DNA of 64,000 nucleotides from an uncultured Eubacteriales bacterium (GTDB lineage Bacteria; Bacillota; Clostridia; Oscillospirales; Acutalibacteraceae). Where the stretch lies: contig CAKSHJ010000004.1 of assembly GCA_934457095.1 (NCBI GenBank), positions 1-64,000 on the forward strand, in the 5' to 3' direction. Of this stretch, positions 52,187-62,200 are shown in pieces; the first letter of the stretch is position 1, and every line of letters begins with the position of its first letter. The translations under genes were made by a program, and so were the position numbers. The notes below the pieces were generated by a model, which was given only the letters and a program-made list of their open reading frames with translations, was not told the origin of the DNA and did not search any database.

Positions 52187-54322
52187 ATGACGTTAGACGA
52201 TACAAAAACCAGAATCTTAAATACGCTGCAAAAGGAGCGGGGGCCGCTTGCATACCGGGAGTTGCAGGAAAAGGCGCACCTTGTACAGGAGGAAAATTTT
52301 GCCCGTGCGGTAGCCGAACTTAAATATGAAGATAAGCTTACCGTGGACCGCAATCAAATGGTTTCGCTTGTGTTCGGAGAAATTCGTGCGCGTGTGACTT
52401 CACTTTCCAAGGGGTTTGCATTTGTGCGGCCTGAGGAGGCTTTGGGTGATATTTTTGTGCATGGCAGTAATTTAAAAGACGCTATGCCGGGGGATACGGT
52501 TATTTTGACCAATATTACCGAATCCGACCGTGGCAGAAGCGGCGAGGTTAAAGAGATTGTGGAGGAGGGCAACCGCTATACCACCGGTACGCTGGTATAC
52601 AACCAAGGCTACTGGGAGTTTGCTGCCGATATTCCTATTCGGTATCATTTGCAGGTGAACCGCAGCACCCTCAACGGCGCGCAAATTGGAGATAAGGTGT
52701 ATGCGCATATTACCCGCAACCCTAAAAATAATAAATTGGTTGCCAATATTGTCAAGGTATTCGGCAAGGCCAGCAGCGCAAGGGTTTGCGCAGACGCCAT
52801 TGTGGAGCAAAACGGAATTCGTATGGAATTTCCAGAGGCGGTGTTAAAAGAGGCGCGGGAAATTGCTGAGCGCGGCGTGACCGAGGCCGATATGCAGGGG
52901 AGGATTGACCTGCGCGGGGAACCGATTTTTACCATAGACAGCGCCAGCGCCAAGGATTTAGATGACGCGATTTCGTGTAAAAAAACCGAGCGTGGCTTTG
53001 AACTGGGTGTACATATTGCCGATGTTTCTCACTATGTGAGGGAGGGCAGCGCTATGGATGCCGAGGCGCAATTGCGCGGCACCTCGGTTTATTTTGCAGA
53101 CAGAGTGATTCCCATGCTTCCGCCGGAAATCTCCAACGGAGTCTGCTCGCTGACTCCGGATAGCGATAAGCTTGCTTTTTCTGCCATGATTACGGTGGAT
53201 TTTGACGGCGCGATTGCGGATTACCGCTTTGAAAAAACGGTGATTCGCACGAAGGTACGCGGCGTTTACAGCGAGGTGAACAAAATATTTGACGGCACCG
53301 CAGAACAGGAGATTTTGGACAAATATCAGCCGGTCATGCAGGGACTGCTTGTTGCCAGAGAAATGGCGGCGATTATAAAAGAGCGCTCGAGAAGGAACGG
53401 TACCATGGAACTGGAAAGCAATGAACCGAAGTTCATATTGAATGACGACGGCGTTTGTATTGATGTGCAGCCAAGACAAACGGGTGAGTCTGAGCAAATG
53501 ATAGAGCAGCTTATGGTTACGGCCAATCAGGCGGCGGCAAAGCTGGCGCAAAGAGAGCATTTGCCGTTTGTGTACCGCATTCATGAAAACCCTAAATCGC
53601 TGAAAATTGAAACGCTGATTGAATTGGTTTCCTCATTAGGGCTGAATTTTGCAGGTTTGAAAAAAGAAAATCCCTCTACTGCGGCTTTTGCGGAAATTTT
53701 AGACCAGGCGGCGGATACTCCCGCGCAAAGGGTGGTATCGTACCAAATTCTGCGCACCATGGAAAAGGCTAAATATTCCACCGACCCGTTGGGGCATTTC
53801 GGTTTGGCTCTTAAGGATTACTGCCATTATACCTCCCCGATTCGACGCTACCCGGATACGGCGATTCACCGTATTTTAACCGCATTTGTTCAGAAAAAAG
53901 GCAGAACGCAAATTCAGGAGCGTTACGGAGTTTATGCGCTCGACAGTGCGCTGAATTCCTCGGAGGCGGAGGTTAAGGCTTTGGTGGCCGAGCGTAGCGC
54001 CGAGGACTGCTATATGGCGGAATATATGACGCAGCATATTGGGGAGCAATTTGATGGCGTGATTAGCGGCGTAACGGGTAGGGGGCTGTTTGTACAGTTG
54101 ACCAACAGCGTGGAAGGCTTTGTTCCGATTGACGCTTTTGTGGACGCCGAATTTGAATTTGACGGTATGATGACGCAGGTGGACCGCATTACAGGTGATA
54201 AGCTGACGATTGGTATGCCTATACGCATTCAGGTGATTGCCGCCGATGTTTCCACTGGCAGAATTGATTTTATGCCGGCCTCTGAGGTGGGGAAAATTAC
54301 TGATTTTAACAAAAAAAATTAG
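52187..54322 (+). CDS. rnr: Ribonuclease R
   Basis: 711-aa 3'-to-5' exoribonuclease. N-terminal helix-turn-helix (residues about 1-60), cold-shock-type domains, RNB catalytic domain with IDSASAKDLDDAISC near 249 (metal-binding Asp residues), and a C-terminal S1 domain (FDGVISGVTGRGLFVQL near 620). It lacks the long Lys-rich C-tail of E. coli RNase R. smpB, which often follows, is absent; a terminator comes instead. Confidence 0.95.
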   Translation: MTLDDTKTRILNTLQKERGPLAYRELQEKAHLVQEENFARAVAELKYEDKLTVDRNQMVSLVFGEIRARVTSLSKGFAFVRPEEALGDIFVHGSNLKDAMPGDTVILTNITESDRGRSGEVKEIVEEGNRYTTGTLVYNQGYWEFAADIPIRYHLQVNRSTLNGAQIGDKVYAHITRNPKNNKLVANIVKVFGKASSARVCADAIVEQNGIRMEFPEAVLKEAREIAERGVTEADMQGRIDLRGEPIFTIDSASAKDLDDAISCKKTERGFELGVHIADVSHYVREGSAMDAEAQLRGTSVYFADRVIPMLPPEISNGVCSLTPDSDKLAFSAMITVDFDGAIADYRFEKTVIRTKVRGVYSEVNKIFDGTAEQEILDKYQPVMQGLLVAREMAAIIKERSRRNGTMELESNEPKFILNDDGVCIDVQPRQTGESEQMIEQLMVTANQAAAKLAQREHLPFVYRIHENPKSLKIETLIELVSSLGLNFAGLKKENPSTAAFAEILDQAADTPAQRVVSYQILRTMEKAKYSTDPLGHFGLALKDYCHYTSPIRRYPDTAIHRILTAFVQKKGRTQIQERYGVYALDSALNSSEAEVKALVAERSAEDCYMAEYMTQHIGEQFDGVISGVTGRGLFVQLTNSVEGFVPIDAFVDAEFEFDGMMTQVDRITGDKLTIGMPIRIQVIAADVSTGRIDFMPASEVGKITDFNKKN

Positions 54323-54332
54323 AGTTAAAAAA

Positions 54333-54363
54333 CATGCGGCTGAAAAAGCTGTGTGTATTTTTT
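54333..54363 (+). terminator. Terminator after rnr
   Basis: A 9-bp stem with G-T pairs (catgcggct 54333-54341, agctgtgtg 54347-54355) followed by a T7 tract. Confidence 0.65.
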
Positions 54364-54411
54364 TACGAAAAATACGGTATATTTTTACTGTTTTCTTAAA
54401 AATTGTATATT

Positions 54412-54451
54412 GTTATGCATAACTGTCCATTCTCTTGGCATAACTATCCAT
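54412..54451 (+). promoter_or_regulatory. Direct repeats before the DUF2508-bofA genes
   Basis: GCATAACTGTCCAT (54417-54430) and GCATAACTATCCAT (54438-54451) match at 13 of 14 bases and start 21 bases apart, two helical turns. The first is also inside the perfect palindrome GTTATGCATAAC (54412-54423). Candidate operator or sporulation-sigma promoter; the ATAACT core recalls the CATA-type elements of sigma-E promoters but the match is incomplete. Confidence 0.4.
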
Positions 54452-54472
54452 ATAGAAAGGCGGAAAGCGGTT

Positions 54473-54745
54473 ATGACAGAGCGTAAGGGTATACATTTCA
54501 ATGTGTTGAAGCTGAGCGAAGAAAAACAGCACAGAAATTTGCTGGAGGAAATTCAAGAGGTACAGCAATTGTTAGCCTGCAACCGACAGTGGTTCGAGAT
54601 GGAAAGCAACTGCGATATGATAGAATCTTGCATATATCAGGACAGGGCTTTGCAGGCTCGCTACCGTCATTTGTTGGAGAGCGCCAGACGGCAGGGTGTT
54701 GCAGTACCCTCGTTTGAGACATATCTTCACATAAGAGAGGGATAA
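54473..54745 (+). CDS. YaaL-like DUF2508 family protein
   Basis: 90-aa small soluble protein, mostly helical and charged (LSEEKQHRNLLEEIQEVQQLL, then a C-terminal helix ending in SFETYLHIREG). Size and position directly before a bofA gene match YaaL of B. subtilis (recR-yaaL-bofA). Function unknown. ATG 54473 follows AAGGCGGAAAGCGG, and the upstream extension of the frame runs into the repeats and is unlikely to be coding. Confidence 0.65.
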   Translation: MTERKGIHFNVLKLSEEKQHRNLLEEIQEVQQLLACNRQWFEMESNCDMIESCIYQDRALQARYRHLLESARRQGVAVPSFETYLHIREG

Positions 54746-54748
54746 TAA

Positions 54749-55012
54749 GTGCGCATATTCATTGGAATTTTAATTGGTTTGGGCGTGTTTATTGCATTGA
54801 TGATACTGCAAATACTGGCAAAAGCCAAAAAACCTGCGCGTAAGGCATTGCTCAGTGTGGGTATTGGCTTAGGCACATTGCTTGCGGTGAATTTATCGGG
54901 GCATTTTACCGGAGTGTATTTGCCGCTTAATCCGCTTAGCTTGGGGGTTTCTGCGGTGGGCGGTATACCGGGGGTTACCGCTATGCTGGTACTGAATTTA
55001 ATTTTTATTTAA
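54749..55012 (+). CDS. bofA: BofA-like sporulation membrane protein
   Basis: 87-aa protein with about three hydrophobic segments. The C-terminal LPLNPLSLGVSAVGGIPGVTAMLVLNLI matches the BofA family, which holds the SpoIVFB protease inactive until pro-sigma-K is to be processed. GTG 54749 begins 3 bases after the DUF2508 stop, with GAGAGGG upstream. Together with spoIIR this marks the organism as a spore former. Confidence 0.82.
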   Translation: MRIFIGILIGLGVFIALMILQILAKAKKPARKALLSVGIGLGTLLAVNLSGHFTGVYLPLNPLSLGVSAVGGIPGVTAMLVLNLIFI

Positions 55013-55045
55013 AAAAATGTATAAACCTGAAAAAACCTGTCCATG

Positions 55046-55067
55046 CTGTTTGTAACAAAACAAACAG
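55046..55067 (+). promoter_or_regulatory. Inverted repeat before spoIIR
   Basis: CTGTTTGT (55046-55053) and ACAAACAG (55060-55067), perfect 8-base arms with a 6-base spacer, end 17 bases before the spoIIR start. It could be an operator, or an RNA hairpin just before the ribosome-binding site AGAGG. I could not place a sigma-F promoter convincingly. Confidence 0.4.
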
Positions 55068-55083
55068 AAAAGAGGTTTTATGT

Positions 55084-55707
55084 ATGAAGAAGTATCAATA
55101 CATAGAAAAAGCGGTTTTAATCGGGTTTGTCATTGCGGTATTATTTTCGTTTATCAGTTTTACGGCATTTGCAGGACAATGCGAGGAAATACCAAACGAA
55201 GTTTTTCGGCTGCATGTGCTGGCCAATTCGGACTCTGAGCAAGACCAAGCATTAAAGCTGAAGGTTAGAGATAGGTTGCTCTTGGAAACGAGTGAATTGT
55301 TTGCAGGGTGTCAAACCAAAGAGCAAGCTATGCAAGTTGCAAGAGAGAATGTTGCAAAATTAGAGCAGATTGCGCAGCAGGAAATTCAGCGGCAGGGCTA
55401 TGACTACAGCGTGAAAATTGGTGTGGAAAATGTATTTTTTAACAACCGGCAATATGGGGGAATCACGATGCCGGCTGGGCGTTATGATGCGTTGCAAGTG
55501 GTTATCGGAGAGGGTGCAGGACAAAATTGGTGGTGCGTATTATTCCCGGCAATGTGTTTGCCTGCTGCTGAAAGACGCACGGGTATGCCGGATTTGAACG
55601 ATGTATTGAGCCAGTCGCAAATGCAGGCAGTGGAGGGGAACCAGTATGAAGTGAAGTTTAAAACGGTGGAAATTTACGAAAGCATTAAAAATTGGTTTAG
55701 CTGGTAA
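55084..55707 (+). CDS. spoIIR: Stage II sporulation protein R
   Basis: 207-aa secreted signalling protein made in the forespore that triggers SpoIIGA to process pro-sigma-E in the mother cell. It has an N-terminal membrane/signal segment (residues 10-30) and the family hallmark FRLHVLANSDSEQDQALKLKVRD near 42, then the conserved GNxxxWWCVLFPAMCLP-type segment near 150. It follows the bofA gene and is monocistronic by its terminator. Confidence 0.93.
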   Translation: MKKYQYIEKAVLIGFVIAVLFSFISFTAFAGQCEEIPNEVFRLHVLANSDSEQDQALKLKVRDRLLLETSELFAGCQTKEQAMQVARENVAKLEQIAQQEIQRQGYDYSVKIGVENVFFNNRQYGGITMPAGRYDALQVVIGEGAGQNWWCVLFPAMCLPAAERRTGMPDLNDVLSQSQMQAVEGNQYEVKFKTVEIYESIKNWFSW

Positions 55708-55717
55708 TATGTTATAA

Positions 55718-55758
55718 AAAATGCGCTTGCAGACTTGCTTGGTCTTGTAGGCGTTTTT
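55718..55758 (+). terminator. Terminator after spoIIR
   Basis: aaaatgcgcttgcagac pairs imperfectly with gtcttgtaggcgttttt across a short loop, ending in a T5 run near 55753-55758. Confidence 0.55.
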
Positions 55759-55802
55759 GCATTTTATAATATGATTTATTGCAAATTTTGAGAAAAATCA
55801 GT

Positions 55803-55819
55803 ACTGTTTTTGGAACAGT
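55803..55819. promoter_or_regulatory. Palindrome before addAB
   Basis: ACTGTT-N5-AACAGT, perfect 6-base arms, about 75 bases before the addB start. It recalls but does not match LexA boxes (CTGT-N7-ACAG here; E. coli uses N8, and Bacillus boxes are CGAAC-N4-GTTCG). Confidence 0.35.
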
Positions 55820-55894
55820 GTGAGGGTGTGTTTTGCTTGTAAGACACGAAAAATTGTGTTAAACTGGAACAAAATGCAGAAAGGGGTACAGGTC

Positions 55895-58800
55895 GTGTTA
55901 CAGCTAATTTTGGGGCGTGCGGGCAGCGGAAAAACGCATTACATACGAGAGCAGGCAGGGCGACTTGCACAGCAAAATGCAGAGAAAATTATGTTGTTGG
56001 TACCCGAACAGTACTCATTTGAAACCGAAAAGGCTATGCTTGCTTTGTTGGGACCTCAGCAAGTGCAAAATATTGAAATTATGAGCTTTTCTCGACTTAA
56101 TGATGCGGCATTTCGGGCGTTCGGAAGCAGCGGTATACCCGAATTGCAGGACGGAGGACGCAATATTTTTATGCATCTTGCCATAGAGCAGGTGAAAAAT
56201 GAGCTGGAATTTTACAGCGTCTGCGGTAAGGAAATGATTCCTATGCTGCTTTCGATTTCCACGGAGTTGAAAATGTGTGCGTTAACACCAGAATCGCTGT
56301 TGGAGACCGCACATAAAACTGCCGATGAAAAACTCCGGCAAAAGCTTAGGGAGGTTGGACTGATTTTGTCCGCTTATGACGCCTTGGTGGCGCAAAGCTA
56401 TTTGGACCCGCTGGATGACCTGCAAAGACTTGCAGAAACGTTTGCACAGCGCCGTTTTTTTGCGGGTTACCATATTTATATTGATTCGTTTAAAGGGTTT
56501 ACTCGGCAGGAATTTGACCTGATTGCGTTGATGATGGCACAGGCAGAGCAGGTGAGTATTTCGTTAACCTGCGACACGCTGGACGATGATGTCGGGGCGG
56601 AGGTATTTGCGCGGGTGCGGAATACGGCTAATTTATTACTGCGCCTTGCAAGACAAAATGGCGTAAAAACAGCGGTTCCGGTGGCGCTGAAGCCGGGGGC
56701 TCGCTTTGCAAATGAGGCGCTCAGACAAGTGGAGGCGCAGGTGTTTTCTTCAGTAAAACAGCCTCAGACCGGGGTGCCGGAGCAGGTAGAGGTATACTGT
56801 GCGGAGACGGTATACGGTGAGGCTGCGTTTGTGGGCGCGACCATACGAAGATTGGTTATGGAGCAGGGGTACCGTTATAGCGATTTTGCAATTATTGCAA
56901 GAGATTTGGAGGATTACCGCAGTATATTGGATACGGCTTTGGAGCAGTATGAGGTGCCGTATTTTATGGACACTGCACGTTGCGTATATGCCGAGCCGTT
57001 GATGTGTTTTGTGCTGTATGCGCTTGAAATTTTAAAAAGCGGATTCTCCTCGGACGCTGTTTTTGTATATTTGAAAACAGGGCTTGCAGGATTGACCTTG
57101 TATGAGATTTCTTTGTTGGAGAATTATACATTGTTGTGGAATATTTCGGGTAAAAAATGGACGCAGGAGTGGTGCGGTAATGCAGACGGCTTTACAGAAG
57201 GGCAAACTGATCGGCAGGTCGAGCGTTTGGCGCAAATCAATGCGCTGCGCAACAGAGTGATACAACCTTTGCTGCAATTGCAAAGGCGTGTACAAAACGG
57301 CACCGGGGTGGATTTTGCAAAGGCATTGTACCAATTTTTGGAGGAGGTTGAAGCCGAAAGCTCTTTGCGGAAATTGCAGGAGAAATTGGAGCAAATGGGC
57401 CAATCGGCAGCCGCTGCACAACAGGTGCAATTGTGGAATATTTTGATGGACATTTTGGACCAGTGTGCAAATGGACTGGAGAAAGAAATTTTGACCGTGC
57501 CGCGGTTTGCCGAGTTGTTGCGCTTGATGATGCTTTCCTATGATGTGGCGGGAATTCCGCAGAGTTTGGACCATGTGATGATAGGCACCGCCGAGCGTAT
57601 GCGTCCGGCACAGCCTAAGGTGATGTTTGTTATCGGAGCAGTGCAGGGGGTGTTTCCCGCGGCGCCTCAATCTGGCGGTATATTTAGCTGTTTGGAGCGG
57701 CAGGCTTTATTGGATTTGGGGTTGGAATTGAGCGGTACCGCCGAAGAAAAGGCCATAGAGGAGCAATATTTGGCGTATGCCGCTATGACCGGGGCTTCTC
57801 AACGGCTATATGTTACCTTTTATGCAAAGGAACTTAGCGGCGCTTCTAAAATGCCATCGGAGATGGTGCAAGAGCTGCTCAAGGTGTTTCCGGAATTGAC
57901 AGTGCAGACCGAGGAAAGGATAGGCAAGGCATATTTTGCCTGTACGCAGGAGGCCGCATTTTTTACCGTTGCGGGGCAATACCGCAGCAATACGCCGCTT
58001 CAGGCAACTTTAAAGGCGGCGCTTGCTGAAAGAAACGGTTGTAAATCTCGGCTGCAAGCATTGGAGAACGCCTGTGAAAAGCCGGTGTACCGCTTTGTCG
58101 AGCCTGCATATGCCAAGGAACTGTTCGGTAGGCGCACGGCGGTTTCCGCAACGCAGATTGAGCAGTATCATTTGTGTTCGTTTCAGTATTTTTGCCGTTA
58201 CGGCTTGGGGCTCAAGGAGCGCCGAGTTGCTGAATTTGACCCAATGGAGTACGGTAGTTTGATACACGATTTATTGCAATATATGTTTGAACAATTTAAA
58301 GCGCAGGAAATTTTAGAGATGGAACAAAGCTGTTTGTATAGCGTCGTTTTGAACAGAATTGCTTTATATGTAAGCGCAAAAATGGGCGGTCAGGAGAAAA
58401 CGCCTCGCTTTGAGGCGACGGTTGCACGCGTAGCGGAAGCTGCTTGCGCGGTGGTATTGCACATTGCAAGAGAGCTTGCTCAAAGCCGCTTTGTACCTAT
58501 TGGCTGCGAGTTGGAATTAAAGGCTGGGAATCATGATTTTCCGCCGCTGTGCGTGCCTGTTGAGGGTGATGATTCCGTATTGGTTGAGGGCAAAATTGAC
58601 CGTGTGGATGTGATGGAGCAAAACGGTGTGCGTTATTTGCGCGTGGTGGATTATAAAACCGGCAGTAAGGAATTTCAAATCGGTGATATTGTAAACGGCG
58701 TAAATTTACAGATGCTCATTTATCTGTCCGCTTTGATGCAAACCGGACAATATCGCCCGGCCGGCGTGTTATATATGCCTGCGGTGCGCAGAGCGTTTTC

Positions 58801-59215
58801 CGGGCAGAGAGATATGACGGACGAGCAGGCAAGGTGTGAGCAGGATAAAAAAATGCGTATGAACGGCGTAATTGCTGAGGATACGGTGGTGATACAGGGT
58901 ATGGAGGCGCAGGCGCAGGGCGTTTATATTCCGGTAGCGCTCAAGGATGGCGTACCAAAGTCGCATGGTTCGCTGCTGGGCTATGACGAAATAGAACTGG
59001 TTTTGCGCTATATGAAACGGTTGGTTGCAGATATGGCTGTTTCTTTGCGGCAGGGGCATGTGGAGGCGTTGCCCTTGACCGGTGATTATGACGGCTGTGC
59101 GTATTGCCCGTATTTTACTGTGTGCAGACACGAGAAAGAGGACAGTGGGAATCAGCGGGTTTGCCGGAAAAAAGACGAAGTATTGGAACAATTAAAGCAG
59201 GAGGAGGCAACATGA
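55895..59215 (+). CDS. addB: AddB helicase-nuclease subunit
   Basis: About 1106-aa subunit of the AddAB helicase-nuclease for double-strand break repair. N-terminal Walker A LGRAGSGKTHYIRE, a long helicase-like body, then a C-terminal RecB-family nuclease with VDYKTGS near 922. Cys residues of the iron-sulfur latch appear: one in YHLCSFQYFC near 770 and CAYCPYFTVC near 1070. I choose GTG 55895 (after AAAGGGG) because AddB proteins start just before this Walker A; ATG 55874 is the alternative. Overlaps addA by 4 bases. Confidence 0.93.
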   Translation: MLQLILGRAGSGKTHYIREQAGRLAQQNAEKIMLLVPEQYSFETEKAMLALLGPQQVQNIEIMSFSRLNDAAFRAFGSSGIPELQDGGRNIFMHLAIEQVKNELEFYSVCGKEMIPMLLSISTELKMCALTPESLLETAHKTADEKLRQKLREVGLILSAYDALVAQSYLDPLDDLQRLAETFAQRRFFAGYHIYIDSFKGFTRQEFDLIALMMAQAEQVSISLTCDTLDDDVGAEVFARVRNTANLLLRLARQNGVKTAVPVALKPGARFANEALRQVEAQVFSSVKQPQTGVPEQVEVYCAETVYGEAAFVGATIRRLVMEQGYRYSDFAIIARDLEDYRSILDTALEQYEVPYFMDTARCVYAEPLMCFVLYALEILKSGFSSDAVFVYLKTGLAGLTLYEISLLENYTLLWNISGKKWTQEWCGNADGFTEGQTDRQVERLAQINALRNRVIQPLLQLQRRVQNGTGVDFAKALYQFLEEVEAESSLRKLQEKLEQMGQSAAAAQQVQLWNILMDILDQCANGLEKEILTVPRFAELLRLMMLSYDVAGIPQSLDHVMIGTAERMRPAQPKVMFVIGAVQGVFPAAPQSGGIFSCLERQALLDLGLELSGTAEEKAIEEQYLAYAAMTGASQRLYVTFYAKELSGASKMPSEMVQELLKVFPELTVQTEERIGKAYFACTQEAAFFTVAGQYRSNTPLQATLKAALAERNGCKSRLQALENACEKPVYRFVEPAYAKELFGRRTAVSATQIEQYHLCSFQYFCRYGLGLKERRVAEFDPMEYGSLIHDLLQYMFEQFKAQEILEMEQSCLYSVVLNRIALYVSAKMGGQEKTPRFEATVARVAEAACAVVLHIARELAQSRFVPIGCELELKAGNHDFPPLCVPVEGDDSVLVEGKIDRVDVMEQNGVRYLRVVDYKTGSKEFQIGDIVNGVNLQMLIYLSALMQTGQYRPAGVLYMPAVRRAFSGQRDMTDEQARCEQDKKMRMNGVIAEDTVVIQGMEAQAQGVYIPVALKDGVPKSHGSLLGYDEIELVLRYMKRLVADMAVSLRQGHVEALPLTGDYDGCAYCPYFTVCRHEKEDSGNQRVCRKKDEVLEQLKQEEAT

Positions 59216-62200
59216 GCAGAAATTGGACAAGCGACCAGTACGACGCGATTTGTGCAAGGAAGGGTACGGTGTTGGTTTCGGCAGCGGCAGGCTCTGGAAA
59301 AACCGCGGTTTTGGTGCAGCGGGTCATAGAGCGGCTGACCGACTCGGTAAACCCTACCGATGCTGACCGTCTGCTGGTAGTGACCTTTACCAAGGCGGCT
59401 GCCGCTGAAATGCGGGAACGAATTGCGGAACGTTTGAAGGAATTGTTGGAGCATGACCCTCAAAACCGGCATTTGCAGAGGCAATTGCTGTTGTTTGCGC
59501 GTGCGCAAATTTCCACTATTGACAGCTTTTGTTACGAACTGGTTCAGGAGCATTTTTATAAATTAGGACTTTCTCCCGATTTACGTATTTTGGACGACAG
59601 TGAGCTTGCTTTGCTGCGGCATACCGCTATGACCAGTGTGCTGGAGCGCAATTACCAAGAACCCGATACCTCCTTTATCGATTTAATTGAAACCTTTGGC
59701 AGCGACCGCGATGACAATGCGATTATGGAAAAAATAGAGGCGTTGTATCAATTTACGCGTTCCAATCCATTTCCACAAAAATGGCTGGAGCAGACTGCCG
59801 CATTATATGACGGAAATTTGCCGCTTGGACAAACGCTGTGGGGGCAAATTATACTAAAGCATGGGCAACGAATGTTAGACTACGGGATTTGTTTGCTGAA
59901 ACGCGCATTGGATTGTATGCGGGAGGACGCTGTGCTTTTTGAGAAATATGAAGGATTGTTTTCGGAGGATATTGTTCAGCTTACGCAGGCGCGTGCAATA
60001 TTGGAAAGCGGCGCATGGGATTTGGCTGCCAAAGCTGCTGTCGAGGTGAATTTTAAAAGACGCGCCGCCATTAAAGGATACAAAGAGGATGCGTTATATC
60101 AACGGGTGTGCGATTACCGCGACAGGGCAAAGGAAATGGTAAAAAAATTAAAGCCGCTGTTTTTTGTAAGCGAGCAGCAAGCGAAAGAGGATTTTGAGCG
60201 GCTGAACCCCTTGGTGCGCAAATTATTTGCATTGACCATGGAATTTGACCGGGAGTTGATGCGGCTAAAGGCCGAACGCAAGGCTGCGGAATTCAGTGAT
60301 TTGGAGCATTGGGCGCTGGAGCTGTTGGTACAGGAAACTCCGCAGGGGTTTGTGCGCACACCGGAGGCGTTGACGCTTAGCGAGCGATTTGACGAAGTGA
60401 TGGTGGACGAGTATCAGGACACCAATCGGGTACAGGATATGCTGTTTTGCGCGGTTTCTCGGAATGAGGAAAATTTATTTATGGTGGGCGATGTCAAGCA
60501 GAGTATTTACGGTTTTCGTCAGGCGCAGCCGCAAATTTTTTTGCAGCGCAGGCATTGTTTTTCACTCTATGACAGAGATACGGACGTTTACCCGGCTTAT
60601 ATTGTACTCGACAAAAATTTTCGTTCGCGAAAAACCGTTACCGATGCTGTGAATTTTGTGTTTTCTCAAATTATGTCCGAGCAAGCGGGCGGTGTTGCCT
60701 ATGAGGGTAAGGAATTGCTTGCACCTATGGCGCAGTTTCCCGAAAATGACCGTTGTCAGACAGAATTGCATGTGATTGATTTGGGTGCAGAGTTTGAACG
60801 GGAGGAGCAGGACGAGGAGGAAGCGGCTGCAATACCGGAGGCGATTTATATTGCCGAGAGAATTGCAGAGATGATTGCCGAACCGTTTTTGGTGACCGAA
60901 AACGGTGAGCAAAGACCAGTGAAATACAGCGATTTTTGCATTTTATTGCGCAGCGCCAACAAATTAGCGCCCGATTATGCAAAGGCTTTGGAGGAGCGTG
61001 GAATTCCGGCGTGGGTAGATGCAAGAGGCGGCTTTTTTGCAACGGCAGAGGTTGCGGTAGCGTTGTCATTTTTGCGCGTGATTGACAATCCCTTGCAGGA
61101 TATTGCGCTGGCAGGTGTACTTATGAGTCCGATTTATGGCTTTACCGTGGACGAAATGGCACAATTGCGCATGCAACGTCTTGGACAGCCGTTGTATTTG
61201 GCGTGCCGGGCGTTTGCAGAGCAGAATGCGCAGGCTAAGGCGTTTTTGGGGGATTTGGAGCAATACCGCACGCTTGCTGCGACTATGCCGGTAGACTGTT
61301 TGCTGGATTTGCTTTACCGGAAAAGCGGGTATTTACATATGGTGCAGACTATGACTCATGGGGAGACGCGGCTTTCCAATTTGCAGCGGCTTATGGAATA
61401 TGCAAGGCAGTTTGAAACCGCCGGTTATCATGGACTTTCCGGATTTGTGCGGTATATTGACCGCTTGCAAAAGAAAAAGACCGATTTGTCGGCCGCCTGC
61501 GTGACCGCCGAAACCGCCGATGCGGTAAAAATTATGAGCATACACCGTTCTAAGGGGCTGGAGTTTCCTATTTGTATTTTGGCTCGATGCGGAGGCAAAT
61601 TTAATTTACAAAAGGATAATACGCTGCTGCACCCCGATTTAGGGTTAGGCGTTAAGTTGAAGGATAAGCGTACCAATTGCCGTTATAATACCGTGGTACG
61701 GGAAGCGATTGCACTGGAGTTTGACCGGGAACAGCGTTCTGAGGAGATGCGTGTGCTGTATGTTGCTATGACTCGTGCTAAGGAAAAGTTGATTTTGTTG
61801 ACCGCTGAGAAAAAACTCGATGCAAAACTTACAAATTTAGCAGCACATTTGGGCGGTCGTCCAAAACAGTCTTCTTTTGCGGTCAATTGCGCCGCAGGCT
61901 TTTCTGATTGGATTTTGGCTTGTGCATTGCGCCACCCCAACGGCATTGCCTTGCGCCGCCGTGCTATGGCGGACGAAAGCATTGTTTTGCATGAAAATAC
62001 GCTGCCTTGGAAAATTTGTATTACGCCTCCTAAAGCGGCATTTGTACAAAAACAGCAGTCCGTACAACCGCAAACCGCCCCGGTGGATGAGAAATTGTTA
62101 GATGTTTTGCGCCGGGAGATGAATTTTACTTACGACAGGGTTCAGCTGACCCGGTTGCCGGCAAAAGTAACGGCATCGGAATTGGCGGGCAAGACCGCAG

